Source: Nicotiana tabacum (Eukaryota; Streptophyta; Magnoliopsida; Solanales; Solanaceae). Taken from it: 64,000 bases of DNA. Under the pieces are notes generated by a model. The model was given only the letters and a program-made list of their open reading frames with translations, searched no databases and was not told the origin of the DNA. The translations under genes and the position numbers were made by a program. The stretch is taken from NCBI RefSeq assembly GCF_000715075.1, contig NC_134097.1, positions 130,136,997-130,200,996 on the forward strand. Direction: 5' to 3'. The stretch's first letter is position 1, and every line of letters starts with the position of its first letter. Shown here one piece after another: positions 56,075 to 64,000 of this stretch.

Positions 56075-58897
56075 ATGTCTAATGTACCTTCTGAATCCGA
56101 TGACGGGAGTCGTGTTGCCCTCTTGGCAATGGTGTTCCCTTCTCGTGAGGAGTGTATTTCTACTATCATTGAGGATGAAACTTTCATTTCAGTGGAGGAA
56201 ATAGTCCCTCGCAACCCTGATTTCAAATCCGATTTTACCAAAGCCCCTGAGGCCGTACCTAGTGATTTTCGATCAGTGATGACGGTAAAAGAATTAGTAG
56301 AGCTAAAGACCAAATTCGACTTTGCTGATCATGTCGAGTTAATTCCCGTTGGTAGAGACGCGGAACAGGCCCACCGTCTAGGGTATTGTGCCTTCTGCGC
56401 CTATGGTTTCCAAGTTGGTTATTCCCTTCCTCTTCCACCGTTGGTCGAGGAGTTCTGTCGTTACTACGACGTTTCCCCTGGTTATCTCGCGCATGTACAT
56501 TTATAAACTTATAAATATGTTCACCAAGTTTGCCGAGCTGGCCAAGTTCGAGTTGACGCATCGGCACTTGATACACCCCTAGTTTTTACAAGGGAACAAT
56601 GTTGAATCTTCGCCACCGAGGGGCAAATGCTTGGTGGTGAAGATGGATGACAAAGCTAGCCGCCAATTCTGGTTCAACTTTTTTTTTCCAGGACCATGGA
56701 TGTGGTGTTCAGTGTTGACGGTTTTCTTGAGGCTTAGAACTATACTCGTAAGTACATGACTTCTCTACTTGTAGGTACCTCATTCTTCCCTATGTTTGGA
56801 CATAGAATTTGACCTCTTGTCTTGTTCCTGTGTAGCCAAGACCTCGCCTCCTCCTTTGATTACTCATATTTCTGATTGGGTCGAGCGGCTTCTCTCTCAC
56901 AACGTAGGGATTCGTGAATGGCCAAGTTTTTTCAAGAAATTCGGGCCTACTCTCCCTTCGACCGGTAATTTCATTTTTAACATCAGCGTCTTGCTTTCTT
57001 TGCTCATTTTCCTTTGCTGATTTTCCTTCTGTTTTTTCTTCAGCTTCGACCAAGAGGTCTACGATGAAGTCGAGAGCCCCCGCTCCCTCGTTCCGGAAGA
57101 AGAAAACTACTACGTCCTTGGTTTCTATCTTTGCTTCGACTGTGGCTAATTCCGCCTTTGTTCCAGTTCCTCTTATTGTTGCGTCCAAATTTATCCCTAC
57201 TTCGGCCGTGGAGACTTCGGCTTCTCCCTTATATTTTCTCATCGATGAGAAAGATGAACATTTGCCCGGTGACGGGGATTTGATGCCTTGTAAGAGGAGG
57301 GTCATGGACGTTGGGGGAGGGAGGCCGACGAGCGTCGATGTGGGAGATCATGACCTTGTCCTTCCGGAGATGACTACAATGCATATCGGGGAGAGCCCAA
57401 AGATAAGTCTCGAGACCCCGCATTTGGAGGATATGAATATGCATCCAGGGGGGATGTGGTCGAAGACGTGGTGAGAAATGATGGCCATGTCCTTCGGAGA
57501 CGCGAAGGGGCCTCGTCTTCCGGGGTTGCAGCTGACGTGCCTTCTTTGACTGGTGATAGGGGGAAGGTTGTCGCTGAGGAGGATATTGGATCCGATTCCG
57601 ATATAGACATGGACGAGTTGAGGATGATCGACGAGGATCTTATTCAACTTGAGGTGAGGTTGGAAGGGGGATTAAGGACTATTATGATCTCGATGGATCG
57701 TAATCTTCTTGTGGACACCGAAAAGATTATCCCCTCCCTCATCCCTCTTTGTTCTGAGATTGAGGGTACGACCCTCAAGATTATAGATAACCGCGCCCTG
57801 TCAAATAACACTGCTGGTCTCTCCCTTCAGGTAAGCACATTTGTTGTTGGTTATTTTCCTTAGGTTTTGTTCTTACATAAATTCTAACTTTCTTCGTTAG
57901 TTTTATAGACGGTCGTCTTGGAGATTGAAAGTGCCCATCGGGAGCAGAGACGTAAAGATATCTATGTGAAGTTGAAGGATAAGTACTTCAGATGCCTTAA
58001 GAAGTACCGATAGCTTCGGTGTTGGCTTCGTGAAGGGGCGATGTGCGCCAACTGAGTGAAGACTTGAAGACAAGAGATGAGGAGCTGGTGCGGGTAGTGT
58101 GGAAGTGTAATGTCCTGGAGGGGATGTTGAGGAGCAAAGAAGAAGAGCTTGAGCTTAGCAGGGGGTCAAAGCCCAGTGCAGCGACCTCCAAGATTAGGCA
58201 GTGTCATTGCGAGGCCAACTTGAGGAATGTCAATTTAGGGCAGATGCTCTTAGTGGCGAAGTCACTGAGAAACAATAGGCTTTAAGGAAGGCAGAGTTTG
58301 TGCAGTCAGAGGCTTTAAGGAAGGTGGAGTCTCTTGAGGTGGTGATTCAGACTCTCTATTCCGAGCAATAAAATGATTTAACGACAGCAATGCTCAAAGA
58401 AGAACGCCTCGATGAAAGAAGTAGGGAGTTGGAGAAAGAGACTTCTAGTCTTTACGATCGAGTTGCTGCTCTGGAGGCCGAGAAGGCCCAATTATTGGCA
58501 CAACTGTCCTCTTCCCGCACTTCGGATTTTCCTAATGTTCCTCGGGAGTTATATGAGGAATGGATTCATGCCGAGGCCCAGTTAGATTTCTTTCAAAATT
58601 TGTATGCGGCGGGATCCATTTCCGAGGCTTCCCTCAAAGATGTTCGTGTTAAGGCTCGTGAAGCTCGAGTTGTTTATGGGTATGATCCCGCTACGGTTGA
58701 TGGCCGGTGAGGAGTAGGTGGACGAGGGCGTAGACCGGCGTGAGGAGAATGCCTGGTACAATACTTCTTATCCTGAGGGTGAAGGTGGCAATGGCAAAGG
58801 GAATCGAGATGGCGAAGGTGTTGGTGGTCAAGATGACGACGCAATTGAGAACCAAATTGGCGAGGGCACTAAAGGTCGTGATGGCAGAGAGAAATAG
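56075..58897 (+). pseudogene. Transposase_28-type 'putative gypsy transposon' gene, multi-exon and decayed
   Basis: Starts MSNVPSESDDG. The first 143 residues contain the family signature 'GYCAFCAYGFQVGYSLPLPPLVEEFCRYY', characteristic of plant ORFs annotated as putative gypsy-type transposon proteins (PF04195, from memory). The frame shifts at about 56492 and again near 56622, and has a stop near 56732. Likely introns have GT-AG borders at about 56749-56835, 56963-57043 and 57831-57909. Later exons give an acidic Ser/Thr-rich region (57050-57830) and a coiled coil (57915-58710, including 'EEWIHAEAQLDFFQNLYAAG'). The gene ends in a Gly/Asp-rich tail to a TAG at 58895. The number of lesions makes it a pseudogene. 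Its role is unknown. Confidence 0.75.
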
Positions 58898-58969
58898 TTT
58901 TCTTTTGATTTGTATGTATTTTTGCCGGTGTCTTCACAAGCCATTGTAAATAGTTTTTTTAGTATGAAA

Positions 58970-61508
58970 TGTAACACCCCGAAATTTTTACAATATTTGC
59001 ATTCTTGATTGAGCATTTTTTTTAACGAGGAAATATTTTACTTTGCACTTCCTAAATGTGAAATGGTCAGTATATGAAAATTTCTTACTTAGGTTGTGTT
59101 AATATTGGCAAGGAAGTTCCATGGTGTTGCTATATGTAACACTTAATATTATTTTGACGAGTTGTTATTAAATATAGTATATAATTAAGTTTTGGGTTTC
59201 CAACCTTTTGTATTTATCTAAGAATATTTAGTAGTTGAGGAATCATTTTATTTCATATCTATCCGTAAGCTCCCTATTCTTCTACTCTTCCGAAACAAAA
59301 AAAGAAGAAGAAATATCTACCTTCTCTCTTTCTATCTCTATCTTTCTACTCTATCTCTCTATCTCTATCTCTCTCTATCTTTCTCCTCTGTAAGAACAAG
59401 AAGCTGAAGGTTCATAAAAAAAAACTCATGGATTTCTACTAAATCAACACACAAAATTCGTTTTTGGTGAAGATCAAGTTGCTCCTCTTGGTAAGTTTCT
59501 ATAACCCGTTTTTATACTAGATATCTACTAGTATTTTCTATATATCTTTTTGTACAGAGCTCCGATTTAAATGATCTAGGACTTTCTGGAAAGGTATTTC
59601 ATAAATCTACAACTCTTATAAAGGAATCAAAATCTAGTTTTGTCGTTATGTACCTGAAAAAGAGTCAGAAAGTACAGGGCAGGTGCTGTCCAGATTTTCA
59701 GTTCTTGAAATACTCCATGTACTGCTGTTAGTAAATTTAGCATAACTTTTTGTTCAAAATTGATATGGTAGTGATTCAAGATGTTCTGAAACGGTAAGAC
59801 ATAGATCTACAACTTGTATGAAGACTATAAAGTCTAGTTTGTCCGTATAGATCTTCAAAACTGAGTCACAACTTAGAACAGTGATACTGTCCAGAATTTC
59901 TGTTTCAAACGTTTTTGGGTAATTTTCACCAATATCATGTTTAACTTGTTAAATCACTGAACTTATTTAGATATTTGATTATGTATTTAAGGTATATAAA
60001 CCCTTGAAAAAAAAACATCAAAGGAGAAGTGTTTGAGGAAGTGGACAGATTTGGTTTGTTTACGGCGTAGACGATTCGAACGTCCCCAAGTTGTGATTGA
60101 ACTGTTTTATGGTAAAATACCAAGGTTTGTGTATAAACTTGTACTCTTTTTGCTTGCTGGAAATATGTTGAAATAACCTGATATTTTGTTTTTATTGTCT
60201 TCAATTTATATTGTTTTATTCGTATTATATTAACTCTTGTCAGAAATTTGCTAAATCGCCCATTCGTACGGATTGTTTGATCATTTTGCATTCTTGTTGG
60301 GACTTTGTCCTTCTTGTGGCAGTGATTTGGTCACTCACTTGGCATGCCTCTTAATTCGGATCTTTTGCCATCTTGACTTTGGATTTGTAGTTCGTCTTGG
60401 ATTATGGAACTTGTCCGTGTTAAGTACGAACTAGGAAGCCATTTTTAATATGGTTCTTGATTCTCTTGTCTATTGGGTTTTGACCCTACTTGATTTGGGG
60501 CTTCGGTCCATCTTGATATTTGATTATGCTTAGTGTGATGGCATGACGTACATATTGGGCGAAAAATGGATAATTGGTATACTTCCTTAAATTGATAGTA
60601 TACACTTTCTAGACTCTTGAGCATTGTTATTAATATTTGAAAACACTTCAAAGTTTGATATTGGTATGTTTGATATATTTGTTCACTTGTTTTAAATTAT
60701 GTTAAATTGAGCTAATTATGACTGAAAAGGGGAATTGGAGAATTTAATGACTCCAAGCCTAAAGTTTATATACCACTAAGCTTTATGCTTAGCGATAGTT
60801 GTTTTCTATCGTAGGAAATATTCGGGATGAAATCTGAAGATGTCCAGGGTGAATTGGTCTTTTGGAAGAACTTATGAAGATCACATTTGCATATGCACCT
60901 TGGTTTTGCATAGTTTTGGGACGTATACATGATGTACAGGATATACAGAATATATACATATATATATATATATGTCACATACATATATATATATATATAT
61001 ATGTCACACTTATGTTATTTGGAGGCTTGTTGGGTTTTAAAGACCAAAAAAATCTTGTAACTTGAATTTGTAACTTACTTTATTGTATTAGGGTATTTTA
61101 ATGACTCAGGTCTTGTAATATGCTGAATTTACACTTTGTCTTGTAAATATGTAGAAAAGGAGAAAACTAGTTTCCCTTTCTTTATACCCGATAGTTTAAA
61201 ATTTATGTATAATACAAACTTGCAGTGATTTTGAATGAGTGTATAAATTTGTTAGAAAGTTGTTTTAATCTCTTGATTGCTCAAGAAGGGTTATATCACC
61301 CTGTGTTAATATTTTGACATTGTATTTTATGTTAAATAAAATTATGGTGTATGTGAAAAAAAATATATTGCACTTTGAACCTTTTCGCATGGGCCTATTT
61401 CCGCTACTAAATTACTTTGGATATTTTTATTAATATCTCTTTTAATATTTTGTTAGTAGGGAGTTAGATTTGTTTCTTAAGTAGTAGCCTCCCAAAGGGG
61501 TTGCTACA
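58970..61508 (+). repeat. 5' LTR of the Tekay-type element (2539 bp)
   Basis: Starts TGTAACACCCCG and ends GGGGTTGCTACA, a short imperfect inverted pair (TGTAACACCCC against TGTAGCAACCCC). A TA-rich microsatellite (60953-61010) and CT-rich runs (59320-59390) lie inside. The untranslated sequence contains no credible gene. Confidence 0.85.
60953..61010. repeat. TA microsatellite in the Tekay LTR
   Basis: Two (TA)n runs are separated by 'tgtcacatacat', each followed by 'tgtcac'. Length is likely to vary between copies. Confidence 0.8.
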
Positions 61509-61513
61509 AGTTT

Positions 61514-61526
61514 TGGTATCAGAGCC
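61514..61526 (+). other. tRNA-Met primer binding site of the Tekay-type element
   Basis: TGGTATCAGAGCC, complementary to the 3' end of initiator tRNA-Met, five bases after the LTR end. Confidence 0.9.
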
Positions 61527-61717
61527 ACAGCTTGTGATTCTAGGATTTTTTTGTTGTGATAGTACGTAGTATTTGTTGTTATTTTTTTTGTGAAAATGAC
61601 TTGGAGTTTATAAATTTTTGCATACTTGTTTAATTTAATTTATTGGATTCTGTGTGCACGTGCATCATGTACATGTCCCTAATGCAGTGTGATCTTATCT
61701 TTTATAGGAATTTTAAC

Positions 61718-62683
61718 ATGGCCTCTTCTTCGAATAGAGATGTTGAATCCGTTGATGAAAGTCAGGCTCAGCATAATGTCATGCCTCACCTTCAGGGAGA
61801 AAATGAGGAACCCTTGCCTGACCTAAATCATCCTTGTGTTAGTGGAAATGAAGTGGGCAGTAATCCAAGAGCAATGAGTCATAATACTCCATTTATGACT
61901 CCTCCATTCCAGCAAATGGCTGAGTTCTTTCGTCACTTGGCTGGGACAAGGTCAGAACCTAGTGAAATGAATTTTGAGAAGATGAGAAAAATGGGCGGAG
62001 TTGAATTTGAAGGCACTACAGATCCCACGGTAGCTGAACAATGGCTCGAGCGCATGGAGAGGGTCTTTGAACAACTAGAGTGTACTAATGCTTCCAAATT
62101 TAAGTATGCTATCTCTCTTTTACAAAAAGACGCCTATGATTGGTGGGTAAGTGTGCCAAATGCAAAAGCAAAACCTCCGGTGCTGACTTGGGATGACTTT
62201 GTGAAATTATTTCATGCAAAATATGTTCCCCCTGTCTATTGTGATGCTAAAAAGAAAGAGTTTTTGAATTTAAGACAAGGAAGTATGTCTATTGCAGAAT
62301 ATCAACAAAACTTTCTCAGGCTTTCTCGCTATGCTAAAGGTATTATTGATGGTGAAAGAGACAAGTGCAGAAGATTTGAAGAAGGTTTGAATGGTTACAT
62401 TCGAAAATCAGTGGCAATCTTACAACTTGATGATTTTTCCAAGCTGATTTCAGCTGCTCTTACTTGGGAAAGAATTGACAAGGAAGAAGCTAGTAGGAGA
62501 GAAAACAGGTTTAGGAAGGGTAATTCAGATTATGGCGGTCCATCCAAAAAGGGAAAATTTGATTATTCCAAGACTGAGAGTACACATAAATCATTACATC
62601 ATAAGCAGAACAAGTCGAATTTTTCTACTGCCAGTACTCCAAGTTATGGCCAAGGCAAAACTCATACCCCTATTTGTGCATAG
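61718..62683 (+). pseudogene. Tekay gag with a premature stop inside the zinc-knuckle region
   Basis: The start at 61718 (MASSSNRD) is preferred to an upstream in-frame ATG at 61643, because the family opens here. The capsid core has 'FEGTTDPTVAEQWLERMERVF', 'LLQKDAYDWWVSV', 'LTWDDFVKLFHAKY' and 'MSIAEYQQNFLRLSRYA'. A TAG at 62681-62683 lies directly before a cysteine of the knuckle region. After it the same frame stays open for over 1300 bases and reads knuckle, protease and RT, so this one stop breaks an otherwise continuous gag-pol. A single C-to-T change would explain it. Programmed readthrough is unlikely, since stops are not expected at this place in the family. Confidence 0.88.
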
Positions 62684-64000
62684 TGCGGGAAGAATCATTA
62701 TGGTGCCTGTAGACGAGCTTCCGGTGCTTGCTTTAATTGTGGAAGTATGGATCATAAAGTGAAGGATTGTCCTAATCCTAATCCTTTTTCGTATTCACAT
62801 ACAGAGGGATCAGTTCAAAAGCCTGTCACTATTCATTCTCAAGCTAATAGCAGTGCTAGACCTCGAAATATGCAAGCAGCGGGTTCGAGTGGAGCTAATC
62901 AGGCTGGTGGGTCAAGGGCTACTGCACGAGTTTATGCTATGAGACAGAAGAATGACCAGGATGGCCCAGGCGTGGTTGCTGGTAAATTTCACTTATTTGG
63001 CATATCTGTTGTTACACTATTTGATCCTGGATCTTCGCACTCTTATGTTTGCTCATCACTTGCATTTCCTGATACTGTTAAATCTGGGAGACTTGACTTT
63101 GATGTGCTGGTCACGAGTCCATTAGGTCATCAGGCTATTGTTAACAGGATTTACCGAGATTGTCCATTCATGATTCAAAATCTGGTCTTCCCTGCCGACT
63201 TGCTTGAAATGCCCTTCCAAGACTATGATGTTATTGTTGGCATGGATTGGCTCCATAGGCACCACGCAGTGGTTGATTGTAGGTTGAAGCAAGTGACATT
63301 TAGAACTCCTGCACATTCACACATAGTAGTTCAAGGAGAAAGATCATTGACATCTAATATTATTTCAGCGGTCTTGGCAAGGAAAATGATTTGTCAAGGT
63401 TGTGATGCCTATCTTGCTCATATAGTCGATACACGATTGGGGAGTCCAAGTCTTAAGGACATACCAACTGTGTGCGACTTTCCTGATGTATTTCCTGATG
63501 ATCTTCCTGGGTTGCCTCCAGAAAGGGAGATTGAATTTCCTATAGATCTTGTCCCGGGAACTACCCCTATTTCTATCGCTCCTTATAGAATGGCTGCAGC
63601 TGAATTAAAAGAGTTGAAGGCTCAATTGCAAGAACTTCTTGAGAAAGGTTTCATCCGTCCCAGTATTTCACCTTGGGGAGCTCCTATTTTATTTGTGAAA
63701 AAGAAAGATGGCACTCTTAGGCTTTGCATTGATTACCGACAGCTGAACAAGGTAACAATCAAGAACAAATACCCACTGCCTAGAATCGATGACTTGTTTG
63801 ACCAACTGAAGGGTGCCAGCTTATTCTCAAAAATTGACTTGAGGTCTGGATATTATCAGTTGTGTGTGAGGGAGCAAGATGTTTCTAAAACTGCTTTTAG
63901 GACCAGGTATGGCCATTATGAATTTTTGGTAATGCCATTTGGTTTAACATATGCTCCTGCCGCATTTATGGATCTAATGAACCGTATATTCAAGCCTTAT
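62684..64000 (+). CDS. Tekay pol: zinc knuckle, protease and RT, cut by the window end
   Basis: Open throughout, in the gag frame. Order: CCHC knuckle ([14 protein letters not shown], about 62729-62770); aspartic protease with '[11 protein letters not shown]' at about 63019-63052 and '[14 protein letters not shown]' at about 63223-63264; then the linker '[21 protein letters not shown]'. The reverse transcriptase follows with '[22 protein letters not shown]', '[12 protein letters not shown]', '[13 protein letters not shown]' and '[13 protein letters not shown]'. The YVDD box, RNase H, integrase and chromodomain would lie beyond 64000. No frameshift is seen. Confidence 0.93.

Larger units (their letters stand above)
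58970..64000 (+). mobile_element. Tekay-type (chromovirus) Ty3/Gypsy retrotransposon, 5' part
   Basis: 5' LTR, tRNA-Met primer binding site, gag, protease and the first half of RT are in the window. The element runs off at 64000, so the 3' LTR and target duplication cannot be checked. The five bases before the LTR are TGAAA. It sits 73 bases past the stop of the Transposase_28-like gene, so it entered that gene's 3' end. Confidence 0.9.

Noticed and set aside
61643..61717. Upstream in-frame ATG for the Tekay gag
   Set aside because: The 25 extra residues are hydrophobic and Met/Cys-rich, unlike the family start. The ATG at 61718 fits better.
62475..62762. Alternative plus-strand frame overlapping the Tekay gag end
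   Set aside because: The gag/pol frame has clear domain matches through this interval; the overlapping frame has none.
1..64000. Search for hammerhead ribozyme (CTGATGA...GAAAC) as in plant retrozymes, CRISPR arrays and rRNA
   Set aside because: No convincing instance seen by eye on either strand; the regular 41-bp array is a transposon minisatellite with no conserved direct repeat and unique spacer pattern.

Overview
This is a gene-poor, repeat-rich stretch of plant nuclear DNA, almost certainly from the Solanaceae and possibly Nicotiana. The pointers are Au-type and TS-type SINE pieces with TTG-rich tails, RTE LINE 3' ends, Stowaway and hAT MITEs, very long Ogre/Tat-type LTRs, and one intron-containing host gene. 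Nothing prokaryotic, and no CRISPR array or rRNA gene, was seen. The species call is inference; the sequence supports 'asterid, solanaceous' best.

Layout. 1-1910: 3' remains of two Gypsy elements (an Ogre-like LTR end and a second LTR preceded by a polypurine tract). 1989-3491: three MITEs with readable ends (Stowaway, hAT, Stowaway). 4401-31909: an old, heavily broken Ty1/Copia element on the minus strand, split by a 22,975-bp Ogre/Tat-type Gypsy element (6384-29358, minus strand). The junctions are exact, with a 5-bp target duplication GTAGG at 6379-6383 and 29359-29363. The Gypsy element has LTRs of about 4.55 kb, an extra upstream ORF, gag, protease with a G-patch-like tail, RT, two RNase H domains, integrase, a probable intron between protease and RT, and a 34-copy minisatellite before its 3' LTR. 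32030-32980: SINE and RTE LINE fragments. 33529-38607: the only convincing host gene, a two-exon WAV3-family RING-H2/VWA E3 ubiquitin ligase on the minus strand, with two SINEs in opposite orientation inside its 2.9-kb intron. 38608-55100: AT-rich intergenic DNA carrying MITEs, a MULE-like element with long inverted arms (47335-49546), a nested inverted-repeat element (51415-53091) and scattered LINE/SINE tails. 55900-58897: a decayed multi-exon Transposase_28-type ORF with its own TATA box. 58970-64000: a Tekay-type chromovirus (5' LTR, tRNA-Met PBS, gag-pol) inserted just after it and running off the window.

History. The Copia element is oldest, with many nonsense codons and a missing 5' LTR. 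The Ogre/Tat element entered it recently: its two LTRs differ at only about 17 positions that I counted by eye. Yet its coding region carries two in-frame stops, a frameshift and loss of a catalytic integrase aspartate, so it was probably moved by proteins from another copy or has decayed fast.

The most interesting unexplained signal is a 41-43 base motif present three times in non-coding spacers of the Ogre/Tat element (11107, 14095, 21744). Both of its stems change in a compensating way between copies, which suggests a conserved folded RNA element.
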